Shown one piece after another: positions 48,452-58,198 of a stretch of 64,000 nt of DNA. A program made the translations under genes and the position numbers. Source of the DNA: Hymenobacter norwichensis DSM 15439 (GTDB taxonomy: Bacteria; Bacteroidota; Bacteroidia; Cytophagales; Hymenobacteraceae); the NCBI RefSeq assembly GCF_000420705.1, contig NZ_ATVL01000007.1:1-64000 (forward strand). The letters run 5' to 3'. Positions within the stretch are counted from its first letter, which is position 1; every line of letters begins with the position of its first letter. Below the pieces are notes generated by a model. The model searched no databases and was not told where the DNA came from. It saw only the letters and a program-made list of their open reading frames with translations.

Positions 48452-50890
48452 TCAATCCATCATAATATCCTTGCGCCTCGACTCCGGCGTGACGCTGATA
48501 ATCCGGGCTTTGCCGTCTTTTACTTCAGCTTCGATGGTGGTTTGGTAGGGGGCGTGGAGCTTGAAATGCACGTCCCAGTCGCGGGGCCAGGCGGGGAGCA
48601 GGAAGATGCGGCGGCCGTCGGTTTGGAGCAGCATTTCTTGCAGGCCAATCATGCCGGAGCCGCCCCAGTTGTGGTCGGGCGTCCAGTCGTAGCCGGGGCC
48701 CCAGAAGGCAGGGAAGCGGCGGCCCGAGTCTTGCAGTTTCTTCACTGTTAGCTCGGCGGCTTCCTCCGTCAGGCCGAGGCGGGCGGCGAAGATGTTGTGC
48801 TGCTTCCAGCCCACGTGGCTGCGGAATTTCTGTACGTCAGGGTCGTAGCGGTAGGTGTTGACGGCCGTAGCCAGGTCGGGCTTCCCGATGCCGTAGATTC
48901 CCCACGGAAACACCGGGTAGAGCTGCGGGCTCTCCGTGTTGTTGACCCGTTCCCACAGTTTGGCCGGGGCCAGCAGCTGGTGGCCTTCCACTTCCCGTAG
49001 GCTGATTTCCGGAATCCGGCCCAGCATGGCGGTCCATTGCTGGCGCTGCTCGGGCGTGCCGTAGGTGGTGGGCAATGCCAGCAGGCGCGTTAGCACGGTG
49101 CGCAGGCCGGCAATGGTGGCGGTGGAGTTGTAGGCCATCTTGTAGGTCTCGGCCCCCGAGCCAGGGTACAGGACGAGGTGGCCTTCGCCGTCGAGGGCTT
49201 TGGCGCCGCGCTGGCGAGCGAGGTACTGGTAGTGCTGGTCGAAGAAGGTGAGGCAGCTCTCGATGAAGGGTAAATACGGCGTGGCATCCTGGCTGGCGTA
49301 CTGCTCGGCGTCGAGCATCATCAGGCAGAATTCCAGCACGGTGTCCCACTCGTATTCCAGCCAAGCGTTGTGCTCCAGGCCTTTGTCGTAGTCGGCGGGG
49401 CGTTTCCAGTTGTATTCAGCGGGATTGGGGAGGCCGAAGTTTTCGAGCTGCTCGGTGAAGCAGGCGCCGCGGTGGTTCCAGTAGGTCTGGCTGCGTAGCT
49501 CGGCGTTGCGCAGGAGGCGGAGGTAGAAATCGAATTGGGGCTTGAGCAGGGCCGCGTCGCCGCTTTTGAGCAGGGGCCAGTACACGAGGCGCTGGTTTTG
49601 GGCGGTGTGGGTGCCGCCGCCCCAGTTGCGGAAGTCCGGCGTAAACTTCAGCGTGGAGTCGGTGAGGGCCGGGTCGTAGGTGAACAGGCCGCCATTGAAC
49701 TTGGTGGGATACTGCCCGAAAGCGTTGCAGCCCAGCATGTAGCGCATCAACTGGTAGTTGCGGCCCGCCTGCCACTCGGGTGCGTTGGCCGCCGCTTTAC
49801 CCGGCTGAATGTGAATGAAGCTGCGCTGCCAGTAGTCGCTCCACCACGCCACGGTGCGCGTGCGGTCCTCTTTCGGGTTCTGCCGGGCAGCTTTCAGGGG
49901 CTGTTGTAGCTCCTGCTGCCACTGCGCCACCGTCGGGGCGACGGTTGTGTGCAACGCCAGCGTGAACGAGTGGGAGCGGGCCGGTTGGCGGCTTTTCAGC
50001 GCCCAGCCGCGGTAGGGCGTGCGCAGGTATTGACCGTCGGTGGTACCAGCCGGCACCATGTTCGGTCCTTGCAGTGCCCCACCGAAAATCAGGTTCTGCA
50101 ACGGGTTGAATAGCTGCGCTTTTACCGCTGTCAAGCCCTGCTGCTGCACGGTCACATCGAAGACGGTTTGCGGACGGTTCTGGTGGAAAAACTCGACGGT
50201 TTGGCCCCTGAAGCTGATGCTGTCGTGGCGGGTTTTTACTTCGCCCTGGGGTGCCCACTTGTAGGAATTCTGGTTGTTTTCCTTGCCTTTCAGCACCCGG
50301 TCCTGAAATCGCCAGCTTTCGTAGCTGGCCGTAGCCGTCAGCTTCTCGGGGCTGCTCACTTCCACGTGTACCACCGGCCGAAACACATCCACCCAGATGT
50401 GCACCTGCGTGGAACGGTTGCCAGCCGTGCCGGTTAGCGTCACGTCGCCAGTTTGCAGATTGAGTTGCTGCCTGAAGGTGCCGCCTTCAAACGGGTTCGG
50501 GCTCAGGCGCAAGCGCACCCGGCCCAGTTTCAACAGGCTGTTGTTCTCATCGAAAGTGCCGCTACGGGCAACGTAGAACAGCACGTCGCCGCCCTCGCTC
50601 CATACGTTCAGCCCAATATCACCGCCCCCGCACGGCATGGATTCGCCGCTGTTTTTGCTCGGGCTAGTCCAGGTAATGTTGTTGGTGGTGAGTTCGGGAT
50701 TTTCTGCCGTAGGCTTTTGGGCGGTGGCGAGGAAGGGCAGGAGTGCCAGGATCGTGCAGACGAAGGGCCTCGCCCCTTGGCCCCCTCTCCACGGGAGAGG
50801 GGGCCAAGGGGCGAGGTTTTGAATCGTCAGGCTCCCCCTCTCCACGGGAGAGGGGGCCGGGGGGTGAGGCGCCCGATAGAACAAACTCAT
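48452..50890 (-). CDS. DUF5703-family secreted glycoside hydrolase-like protein with repeat inserted in the signal region
   Basis: 812 residues. The mature part begins near TTNNITWTSPSKNSGESMPCGGGDIGLN and shows MRYMLGCNAFGQYPTKFNGGLFT, TEQLENFGLPNP and a C-terminal (alpha/alpha)6-like region, matching DUF5703/GH95-like proteins. ATG 50890 is well supported, because it overlaps the upstream stop as ATGA. The N-terminus reads MSLFYR, then about 35 Pro/Gly-rich residues encoded by a family C repeat, then a normal hydrophobic signal core (FVCTILALLPFLATAQ). The insertion keeps the frame. Substrate unknown; a pectin side chain is likely by location. Confidence 0.8.
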   Translation of the reverse strand: MSLFYRAPHPPAPSPVERGSLTIQNLAPWPPLPWRGGQGARPFVCTILALLPFLATAQKPTAENPELTTNNITWTSPSKNSGESMPCGGGDIGLNVWSEGGDVLFYVARSGTFDENNSLLKLGRVRLRLSPNPFEGGTFRQQLNLQTGDVTLTGTAGNRSTQVHIWVDVFRPVVHVEVSSPEKLTATASYESWRFQDRVLKGKENNQNSYKWAPQGEVKTRHDSISFRGQTVEFFHQNRPQTVFDVTVQQQGLTAVKAQLFNPLQNLIFGGALQGPNMVPAGTTDGQYLRTPYRGWALKSRQPARSHSFTLALHTTVAPTVAQWQQELQQPLKAARQNPKEDRTRTVAWWSDYWQRSFIHIQPGKAAANAPEWQAGRNYQLMRYMLGCNAFGQYPTKFNGGLFTYDPALTDSTLKFTPDFRNWGGGTHTAQNQRLVYWPLLKSGDAALLKPQFDFYLRLLRNAELRSQTYWNHRGACFTEQLENFGLPNPAEYNWKRPADYDKGLEHNAWLEYEWDTVLEFCLMMLDAEQYASQDATPYLPFIESCLTFFDQHYQYLARQRGAKALDGEGHLVLYPGSGAETYKMAYNSTATIAGLRTVLTRLLALPTTYGTPEQRQQWTAMLGRIPEISLREVEGHQLLAPAKLWERVNNTESPQLYPVFPWGIYGIGKPDLATAVNTYRYDPDVQKFRSHVGWKQHNIFAARLGLTEEAAELTVKKLQDSGRRFPAFWGPGYDWTPDHNWGGSGMIGLQEMLLQTDGRRIFLLPAWPRDWDVHFKLHAPYQTTIEAEVKDGKARIISVTPESRRKDIMMD
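50765..50874. repeat. Family C palindromic repeat inside a coding sequence (C2)
   Basis: Two C units: 50765-50815, a self-palindrome (GGCCTCGCCCCTTGGCCCCC and inverse), and 50829-50874 (GGCTCCCCCTCTCC ... GGGGTGAGGCGCC), separated by about 13 bp. The second matches the C1 arm. It is read in frame in the DUF5703 gene. Confidence 0.92.
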
Positions 50891-52317
50891 TGCGCCCAGT
50901 CGTCGGTGCGGAACGACGAAACCGGCAGGCCTTCGTTGCTGAACAGAGTGGCCCGCGTGAAGTCCTGGAAGGCGTAGCGCACCGCTATGGGTGCCTTAAC
51001 TACCTCAGCCGACACGGTGATGCTGCTGCCGTTGATGGTGGCTTTGGCGGGGTAGAACTTTTGGTCGGCGCCGGCTACTTCGAAGCCGGTCAGCTCCTGC
51101 CCGAAGCTGGTCATGCCGTTCGGCGCGTTTTTAAAGCGCACCACCGCCGAGTTGTCCTTCACCGTCATCGATTCATAGTTCGGACTTAGGGCGCCGAAGC
51201 CTTTCCGCCCGTAGGTTTGCGACAAAGCCAGCAACGCCAGGCGGGTGCCGCCGGGCTCTTTGCGCATGGGGTGAATGGACGTTTCCTCGCCGATGTCCAG
51301 CATAACGGCCATGGCGGTGTTGGGCACCTGGTCTTGCAACTTGCGCTGCGTATCGCGGATGAAAGCCGAGTTGTACTTGCCGCCCTTGTTGGTGGAGGTG
51401 CGGGTGTAATCGAAGGGCGCAATCTGGGCGTAGTAGAACGGGAAGTCGCCCATACCCCACTTCGTGCGCCACTGCTTCACCATGGCGGTAAACAGCTTGG
51501 CATACTCATCGGGCCGGTCGTAGTTGGATTCGCCCTGGTACCAGATAGCGCCTTTAATACCGTAGCCCTCAATAGGATGCAGCATGCCATTGTACAGCGT
51601 GGTAGGGGTGCGGCTGACCAACTTAATGGTGTCGCCTTTCACCGGAATCTTCACCCCGGCAAACTGCCGCAGGTTCTCGGCGTCCATCCACGCTTCGATG
51701 TAGGAGCCGCTGTAGCTGCAATGAATCAGCCCCACCGGCACTTGCAGTTGCTCCTGAAGCAGCCGCCCGAAATAGTAGCCAGTGGCGCTGAAATTGGATA
51801 CGGCTTCCGGTTCCGCCAGGCGCCACGGCGACGGTTTGCTGTTTTCCTGGGGCTCCGTCACTGAAGAGCGGGGTACGGTGTAAAGGCGGAGTTGGTCGTT
51901 TTTCGAGCGCAGAATAGCCTCGTTGGAACCCAATATGGGTTGGCCCTTGAATCCCTTCATGGGCATTTCCATGTTCGATTGACCGCCACACAGCCATACT
52001 TCTCCTACCAGCACGTTCTTTAGCTTCACGGGCGTACCGTCGTTGATGGTCAACTCATAAGGCCCGCCGGCCGTTGGGGTTTTTACCTTCAGCCGCCACT
52101 TGCCCGCCGCGTCCACCTTGGCGGTGTATTTCTGCTTGCCCCAGCTTGGTGCTACTGTTACGGTGCTGCCCGCCTTGGCCCAACCCCACACGGCGCATTC
52201 GGCTTGCTGCTGGAACACCATGTTATCGGTGAAAAGGGAAGGCAACTTGACCTCGGCCCGCAGCAGGAGTGGGGCGAAGATGAACAGAGAGAGAAGAGAA
52301 AGAGCCTTTATTTTCAT
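50887..52317 (-). CDS. SGNH-type sialate O-acetylesterase-family (SASA) esterase
   Basis: 476 residues with a signal peptide (ALSLLSLFIFAPLLLRA). N-terminal beta domain (LPSLFTDNMVFQQQAECAVWGWA), then the SASA catalytic region with nucleophile Ser in WLCGGQSNMEMP, the oxyanion-hole GAIWYQGESNYDRP and the His of TSIHPMRKEPGG. It should remove O-acetyl groups from sugars in the periplasm. RG-II side chains are acetylated, which fits. Its TGA overlaps the DUF5703 ATG (ATGA), showing coupled translation. Confidence 0.92.
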   Translation of the reverse strand: MKIKALSLLSLFIFAPLLLRAEVKLPSLFTDNMVFQQQAECAVWGWAKAGSTVTVAPSWGKQKYTAKVDAAGKWRLKVKTPTAGGPYELTINDGTPVKLKNVLVGEVWLCGGQSNMEMPMKGFKGQPILGSNEAILRSKNDQLRLYTVPRSSVTEPQENSKPSPWRLAEPEAVSNFSATGYYFGRLLQEQLQVPVGLIHCSYSGSYIEAWMDAENLRQFAGVKIPVKGDTIKLVSRTPTTLYNGMLHPIEGYGIKGAIWYQGESNYDRPDEYAKLFTAMVKQWRTKWGMGDFPFYYAQIAPFDYTRTSTNKGGKYNSAFIRDTQRKLQDQVPNTAMAVMLDIGEETSIHPMRKEPGGTRLALLALSQTYGRKGFGALSPNYESMTVKDNSAVVRFKNAPNGMTSFGQELTGFEVAGADQKFYPAKATINGSSITVSAEVVKAPIAVRYAFQDFTRATLFSNEGLPVSSFRTDDWAQ

Positions 52318-52339
52318 GAAAACGCTAGTTAATATCTAA

Positions 52340-52485
52340 GGCTAGTACTAGTTCCCCTCCTCAGATGAGGAGGGGCTAGGGGTGGTTGAAAACCCATTGA
52401 ACGATTTACTAGCACTGGTTTCTAGTTCTTCAACCACCCCCAGCCCCTCCTCATCTGAGGGGAACTAGTATTTTAGCTAGCTCTA
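52340..52485. repeat. Family B palindromic repeat (B4)
   Basis: Arms with TACTAGTTCCCCTCCTCAGA / CTGAGGGGAACTAGTA and GGGGTGGTTGA blocks, inverted; nearly identical to B3 apart from the loop. Confidence 0.9.
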
Positions 52486-52502
52486 ATCTTTTAGAATGGT
52501 AG

Positions 52503-54548
52503 TTACCGGCTCACCGGCAGCCACACCTGCATGTCACCTAAGCCGCGGTTGCCCCAGGCGTAGTAGGGGATGAGCTTGAAGGGGACGGGCGTGGGCTGGG
52601 GCTTGCTGATGGGGTGGTAGAGCTGGCCTTTCCAGGCCGAATTGTCCACGAATTCGCCCTGGCCTTCCAGCCAGACGATATCGGAGCCGGCTACGGTGTT
52701 GTGGCGCGGGGTGAACGTGGTGCTGGCGGGTATCAGCAGGCCGCTCAGGGGTTTGCCGGCGGGCAGGTCGGCGGCTTCGAGGCAATACACCACAGGGCCG
52801 CGCTTCACAGCCACTTGGTTGCGGTTTTCCTCTACCAGCGGGTTGGTTTCAACGAGTTGCGCGGGCATCGGCAGGTTCAGTTCCACTTTGTCGCCGGCTT
52901 TCCAGCGGCGGTTCACCTCGGCGTATGTGCCCGGCTTCAGTGTCACCGATTCGGGCTTGCCGTTCACGAGCAGCGTAGCGCCTTCGCACCAGCCCGGCAC
53001 CCGCAGAAACAACGAAAACGGCTTCTTCGGGGCTTCACTCAGTGTCAGTTTCACGGCGCCGTCCCAAGGGTAGTTGGTTTCCTCGGTGAGCTTGACGGGG
53101 GAGCCGTCTTTTAGCTTGGTGTTTAGGTTGTTGCCGCCGTATAGGTTCAGCCACAAGCCCTTATCCGAAACGCTGTAGAGGTAGTTGTTCACCTCCGAAA
53201 TGGTGCGCACCACGTTGGGCGGGCAGCAGTTGGAGAGGCTGATATAGTCCACCCGCTCCTTCGACCACCGCTGCGAAAACGGCAGCGCCGCCGAATACGC
53301 CAGCGGGTTGGTGTACAGAAAGAGTTGCCCGTCCAGGCTGATGCCCGACAACACGCTGTTGTAGAGGGACGTTTCCAGCACGTCGGCGTACTTGGCGTCG
53401 GCGGTTACTTGCAGCATCCGCCAGTTCCAGAGCACGTTGCCGATGTTGGCGCAGGTTTCGCCGTGAGCCGTGTGGTTGGGTAGTTGGTAGTCGCGGCCGT
53501 AGGCCTGGTGGATTTTCTGCACCGTATCGGGCTTGTAGGCCGTGCCGTCCGGTGATACGCCGTCGTAGAGGGCTCCGCAGGCACCCGTCACGTACATCTT
53601 GTGCTGGGTCACGTCGTCCCACATCCGGTCGAGGGTGGTGAGCAGGGTTTTGTCGCCGGTTTCGGCGTACACGTCAGCGGCCCCGGCGAAGAGGTAATTG
53701 GCCCGCACAGCGTGGCCGCCGGCTTTCTGCATCTGCCGAAATGGAACCCGGTCTTGGTTGTCGTCGGTGCCGATGTCGGCCGCCAAACCCCGAATATTAA
53801 TCAGGCTCTGGGCTAATTCCAGGTAGCGCGGGTCGCGGGTGGTGCGGTACATTTCCACCACGCCCATATAGTGCGAGGGGCAAATGGCGTTGCGTGCCAG
53901 CTCCGGTGAGGCCCTTTTGTAGAAGTTGTAGAGGTAATCTGTGGACTTCTTCGCCAGGTCCAGCATAGAAGTCTTGCCGGTAGCGCGGTAATGTACGCAG
54001 GCCGCCGTCATCAGGTGGCCCAGGTTGTAGGTCTCGAAGTTCAGCCGGTCCTTAAAAGCCGCCTTCTGCCCCGGATTATTCAGCTCGGCAATGGTGCTGT
54101 GCGTGCTGATGTAGCCATCGGCTCGCTGCACCTTGGCAATCAAGGCAATGGCTTCGTCGAGCTGCTTATCGAGCTTGGGGTCGTGAGTGACGGCGTAGGA
54201 AGCGGCCAAGGCTTCCAGCAACTTGAAAAAGTCGCCGTCGTGGAAGGGCGGACCTTTGTGCCCGCCTTTGGCCAGACCAGCCGCAATTTCGAAGTTCTTG
54301 TAGGCGTGGTTTCGGTCGCTGTGGTAAAGCTCCCACATGGTCGGAATCATGGACTTCTGACACACATCGAACCGCTCGGCCCAGAAGCCGGTGGTCCAGG
54401 TCGCGCCGCCCATGTCCACGCTGCTGAGCTTGGCGTGGGTGCTGGCGGAAGTGTTGGTCAGGGCCTTCTGCTGAGCCGCGGCCGGCTGGCCAACCGCGGC
54501 GCCAAACAGCAGCCCCGCAGCAAGAAACTTATAGGTGGGAAAGGTCAT
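52503..54548 (-). CDS. GH127 beta-L-arabinofuranosidase-family hydrolase
   Basis: 681 residues, signal peptide (about 1-25). The zinc-thiolate active site of GH127 is visible: Glu364 and Cys366 in HGETCANIGN, and Cys441-Cys442 in LSNCCPPNVVR, the second-site pair including the nucleophile. This matches the Glu/Cys/Cys/Cys set known for HypBA1. LRVPGWCEGATLLVNGKP and the C-terminal beta domain are also typical. GH127 covers beta-L-arabinofuranosidases and, in Bacteroides RG-II loci, an aceric-acid-releasing enzyme. It lies between GH106 and the esterase. Confidence 0.95.
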   Translation of the reverse strand: MTFPTYKFLAAGLLFGAAVGQPAAAQQKALTNTSASTHAKLSSVDMGGATWTTGFWAERFDVCQKSMIPTMWELYHSDRNHAYKNFEIAAGLAKGGHKGPPFHDGDFFKLLEALAASYAVTHDPKLDKQLDEAIALIAKVQRADGYISTHSTIAELNNPGQKAAFKDRLNFETYNLGHLMTAACVHYRATGKTSMLDLAKKSTDYLYNFYKRASPELARNAICPSHYMGVVEMYRTTRDPRYLELAQSLINIRGLAADIGTDDNQDRVPFRQMQKAGGHAVRANYLFAGAADVYAETGDKTLLTTLDRMWDDVTQHKMYVTGACGALYDGVSPDGTAYKPDTVQKIHQAYGRDYQLPNHTAHGETCANIGNVLWNWRMLQVTADAKYADVLETSLYNSVLSGISLDGQLFLYTNPLAYSAALPFSQRWSKERVDYISLSNCCPPNVVRTISEVNNYLYSVSDKGLWLNLYGGNNLNTKLKDGSPVKLTEETNYPWDGAVKLTLSEAPKKPFSLFLRVPGWCEGATLLVNGKPESVTLKPGTYAEVNRRWKAGDKVELNLPMPAQLVETNPLVEENRNQVAVKRGPVVYCLEAADLPAGKPLSGLLIPASTTFTPRHNTVAGSDIVWLEGQGEFVDNSAWKGQLYHPISKPQPTPVPFKLIPYYAWGNRGLGDMQVWLPVSR

Positions 54549-54565
54549 GGTAGTAAGTGAATATG

Positions 54566-54665
54566 AACGTCATGCAGAGCGCAGCGAAGCATCTCGCGTG
54601 CTGATGCTGGAGTGGTAATCAAGAGTCAGCACGCGAGATGCTTCGCTGCGCTCTGCATGACGTTC
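54566..54665. repeat. Family A palindromic repeat (A12)
   Basis: Arms AACGTCATGCAGAGCGCAGC and GCTGCGCTCTGCATGACGTT, essentially perfect, with loop TGCTGGAGTGGTAATCAAGA. Fills the GH106-GH127 gap. Confidence 0.94.
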
Positions 54666-54680
54666 TGTTCTTAATTAAGG

Positions 54681-57600
54681 CTATTTTGAGCGTGTTGATT
54701 CAGTGGAAACACCGATGGTCACTGGGCCCAGCAAGCCAGCGGGCAGGAGGGGCTTAGTGGCGGCGGGGGAGGGAGCGGGCGTCCAAGTGGGGCGCTGATC
54801 GGGGGGGAGGGTTTGGTCGCCGGTAAGGCGGTTGGCCCAGGTATTAGTCATGAGGATGCGGAGCTGGTTGTCGCCTTTGCGCACGGCGTCGGTGATGTCG
54901 AGACGGTATGGGGCAGTCCAGGCGGTACCGACGGGCTTGCCGTTGAGTTGTACTTCGGCTAGGTTGGCCACCTGGCCCAGTTCCAGCCACACGCGCTGCT
55001 GGGGGCGTTTCTTCCCCTTCCAGCGGAAGGCGTGGGTGTATTCGGCGGTGCCGGAATAGTGGCGAATGGTCTCGTCGGAATGCTGACTCCAGTCGGTGAG
55101 CTGGTTGAACGTGACGGGTTGCGCCGGGCCGCGCTGCTTGCTGTCGAAGCTGACTTGCCACGGCCCCGCTATAGTTTGCACCGGCTTCACCGTCGTCCAG
55201 TTGGAACCGGCTGAAGCGGTGGTTTGCGTGGCTAATTCCCGGAACACCACGAACACCGACCCATTGCGGTCTAGATGCAGTGGTAGCCGCGTCCGGCCGT
55301 TTTCAGTAAGCCACTTGCGAGCCGGTTGTATTTCGCCAGTCACGGCATCCCACAGCTCCGGCTTGCGCCCCGCCAATCGCAACGATAAGTCGATGGTGCG
55401 GGCAGAGTCGAGCTGATTGGAAATGAAGTAGATATCGAAACCGGTGCCGGCGCGGTGGGTCCAGGCAATACCGCTGGCACGCTGGCCACCGGCGGTGTTG
55501 GCCACCACGTCGCGCGCCAAACCCAGCGCCTCAAACGACTCCGCCGTGTACGGCCCCTGCACCACCCGGCCTTGCCCAAACGACAGAGGCGCTACGGCAG
55601 CGGAAGCCGTAGGACCATTCGTGGCGGGCAATTGCGCCGTAAGCTGCTGGGTGGCCTGGTCGGCAGCCGGGTAGTTGCGCAGCTCTGGTGAGTGAGTTGG
55701 GCGGCGGTTGAGCAGCACGGTGGCCCCGGCCTCTACCAATTCCCGCAGGCGCTGGGCCACGGCCGGGGACATGGCTGTGCTGTCGGGGCTCATCTTTTGG
55801 GCCCCTGGCACCACCAGCAAGCCGTAGCTAGCCCCGCCCGGCAGTACAATACGGCCGTTTTCCACCTTCGCTAAGCGCAGCAGCGCATCCTTGTTGAACG
55901 AGTCGTAGGTGTAGCCATGCAGTGGGTCCACGAGCATGGCGGCGGTTTCCATGTTGGCCGAAGCCGATACTTTTTCCGGCTGTTCACGCATGGGCAGGCC
56001 CTTGTTGGCGAGGCGCTTTTGTTCAGCGGCCACAGCTTGCGGCCCGAAAATGCCCGGTAGGTCGGGAACTAGCTTGTTGGGCAGAATGGCGCGGCGCGGA
56101 GTTTCCTCGCCGGTGAAAACCGCCACATCGGTTACGGGGTGGCCGAGTTGCAGGAGGGCCTGGCAGCGGCGGGCGTAGTCCACCCAGGCGCGGCCGGGTT
56201 TCCACCAGGTTTGGTCGCGCTGGAAGAACAGGCCGATGCCGCTCAGCGTCATACCCGGCTTGCGGTTCAGCCACGGGTTGTGCACGAATACGTGGTACAC
56301 CATCCGGTTGACGCCCAGGGCGTAGTTGCGGTCTTGTAGGGCTTTCAGCATGCCGGGGTGCTCGTCCCAGGCCAGTTTTAGCTCGGTAAACGCCTCGGCC
56401 TGCACGATGTTCTTGCCGTAGATGTGCGCGCCCGAAATGGCGTCGAGCATGTCGTTGGGTTTGTCGTGGGTGGGGCTGCGCAGCCAGAACTCGCCCATCG
56501 GCACGTCGGCGTGCTGGTAGTGCAGCAGGCCGTCGCTCACCATCGTGGGCGCAATGGCTTCGGCCGAAAACGTGCAGCCTTTGGCGTGCGCCTGCTCTTT
56601 CAGCGTCACGTAAAACTTGTCGTTTACCAACTCGGCAATGGTCTGGCGTACGTCAAACAGCACCCGCTCCGATACGTCGGCGCTTTCCAGCGGCACCCCG
56701 GCCAGCACCGGAAGGTAGGGCAGCACATCATAGCCGCGGCGCTGCTGGAATTCGGTGGCAAAGTTGGTCGACCAGTTCTGCGAGCCGCACTCCCAGCTGT
56801 CCACATGGAACATTTTCAGCACCCGACCAGCCAGTTCCGGCCCGCCCTGGCGGATGGCTTCGCCAAACCAGCTGTCGAATTGCAGCTTCACGGCCTCGGG
56901 GTTGAACTTGTCGCACTCCAGGCCGCGGGCCCCGCCGCCGGTGGTGTTGATTTGGCCCGTCGAGCCGTGTCCTACGCGCAGTACCGTCCAGTTGCCGGGT
57001 GGTGCGGTCCAGATCAGGCGGCCGTTGGCATCCATCTTGCCGGTCAGGTTAACGACTTTGTTAAGCGGCACGCACAGCGAATCGGGGAGTTGCTGGGCGG
57101 TGGTGCGCGGACTCACGCGCCATACTTCGCCGTTTTTGCCTTCATACTGATTGATGCGCGCCTCACCCGACAATCGAATTTCCGTCACCTTCAACGACTG
57201 TTTCCACTTGGCCGCGTCGAGGTCCTCGGCACCTGGTTCCGAGCCGGCCGGGTCGTACACAAACCGGAAAAACCGCGCCGTAGTGGCCTGAATGGCGTGC
57301 GTTACGGCGCTGCTGTCCTGCCAGCCGCTGCGGGGCGGCGTCAGTTGCACAACTGGCCGGAAGGTGCGGCCGTCGGTGCTGGCTTCCACCCGCAGGCGGT
57401 TGACCTGGTAGTTATAGCCCGTTGACCGGATGCGGATGGAGCGGCAGGTAAATGGCTGCGCGTAGGCATACTGGATCCAGCCCGGCTCACTAGTTTTGAA
57501 GCCCTCCTTGTTGCCTAGTACAGCCAATAATTCCGGCTTAGTGCCTGCTATGCTGCTCGTAACCTGTGGTTTAGCGGCGGTAGTCGTAGCGCCCACAGGG

Positions 57601-58151
57601 GTAGGGTAGGCGTACACTGCAATGTCGCGGTAGTAGTTCTGCACGGTGGTGGCCTTCGACAGCACCTGGTTGATGCGCCGCCCGCCCTGCACTTGGGTCT
57701 GCGTGTACACCACCTTCTGCATCGACAGCTCTGGCGTAATCCAGGGGCCGCCCGCCAGTGCAAACCCGTCGCTGACGTGCATGGCCAGTTTCAGGTTGAG
57801 GCGGTCGGCTTCGGTCATGGCGTGCTTCACCATCTGCCACCAGCGCGGCGAGAGTTGCACAGCCGGGGGCGTAATGGCCGGCGGATTTTCCACGCCCTTA
57901 ATCGGCATGAGGTAGGCGCCGCCGATGCCAGCCTCGCGCATGGCTTCCAAGTCGGCGGTGATGCCCTCGGGCGTTACGGCGGCGTTCATCCAGTACCAGA
58001 AAACCCACGGCTTGGCGGCCTCAGGCGGGTTCTGGAAGACTGCTTGCAAGTCAACTGCTGGTGCTTGCTGGGCACACACCGGAGCCGGCAGCCCACCGCA
58101 AAACGGCAGCGCGAGCAGTAGGAGGGCCTTGGGAAGCAAGCGGGTTTTCAT
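54681..58151 (-). CDS. GH106 alpha-L-rhamnosidase
   Basis: 1156 residues from ATG 58151; a 120-codon upstream extension overlaps the FucP gene in another frame and is basic/Pro-rich, so it was rejected. Signal peptide ending PVCAQ. The GH106 start WVFWYWMNAAVTPEGITADL and EAGIGGAYLMPI, then FHVDSWECGSQNW, FSAEAIAPTMVSDGLLHYQ and GIGLFFQRDQTWW, with a C-terminal GH2-like sugar-binding domain (about 1040-1130; WLELGQVANLAEVQLNGKPV). It removes alpha-L-rhamnose, and the Bacteroides prototype acts on RG-II. 47 bp after the FucP-type gene. Confidence 0.95.
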   Translation of the reverse strand: MKTRLLPKALLLLALPFCGGLPAPVCAQQAPAVDLQAVFQNPPEAAKPWVFWYWMNAAVTPEGITADLEAMREAGIGGAYLMPIKGVENPPAITPPAVQLSPRWWQMVKHAMTEADRLNLKLAMHVSDGFALAGGPWITPELSMQKVVYTQTQVQGGRRINQVLSKATTVQNYYRDIAVYAYPTPVGATTTAAKPQVTSSIAGTKPELLAVLGNKEGFKTSEPGWIQYAYAQPFTCRSIRIRSTGYNYQVNRLRVEASTDGRTFRPVVQLTPPRSGWQDSSAVTHAIQATTARFFRFVYDPAGSEPGAEDLDAAKWKQSLKVTEIRLSGEARINQYEGKNGEVWRVSPRTTAQQLPDSLCVPLNKVVNLTGKMDANGRLIWTAPPGNWTVLRVGHGSTGQINTTGGGARGLECDKFNPEAVKLQFDSWFGEAIRQGGPELAGRVLKMFHVDSWECGSQNWSTNFATEFQQRRGYDVLPYLPVLAGVPLESADVSERVLFDVRQTIAELVNDKFYVTLKEQAHAKGCTFSAEAIAPTMVSDGLLHYQHADVPMGEFWLRSPTHDKPNDMLDAISGAHIYGKNIVQAEAFTELKLAWDEHPGMLKALQDRNYALGVNRMVYHVFVHNPWLNRKPGMTLSGIGLFFQRDQTWWKPGRAWVDYARRCQALLQLGHPVTDVAVFTGEETPRRAILPNKLVPDLPGIFGPQAVAAEQKRLANKGLPMREQPEKVSASANMETAAMLVDPLHGYTYDSFNKDALLRLAKVENGRIVLPGGASYGLLVVPGAQKMSPDSTAMSPAVAQRLRELVEAGATVLLNRRPTHSPELRNYPAADQATQQLTAQLPATNGPTASAAVAPLSFGQGRVVQGPYTAESFEALGLARDVVANTAGGQRASGIAWTHRAGTGFDIYFISNQLDSARTIDLSLRLAGRKPELWDAVTGEIQPARKWLTENGRTRLPLHLDRNGSVFVVFRELATQTTASAGSNWTTVKPVQTIAGPWQVSFDSKQRGPAQPVTFNQLTDWSQHSDETIRHYSGTAEYTHAFRWKGKKRPQQRVWLELGQVANLAEVQLNGKPVGTAWTAPYRLDITDAVRKGDNQLRILMTNTWANRLTGDQTLPPDQRPTWTPAPSPAATKPLLPAGLLGPVTIGVSTESTRSK

Positions 58152-58198
58152 GGGAGCGTTTAATTTGTTAGGTCGTCGTGTTGGTTTGTGCGGATGAG

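Noticed and set aside
50453..51189. Plus-strand open frames across the C2 repeat and the esterase/DUF5703 junction
   Set aside because: They are antisense to two coupled genes and consist largely of repeat-encoded Pro/Arg/Gly residues.
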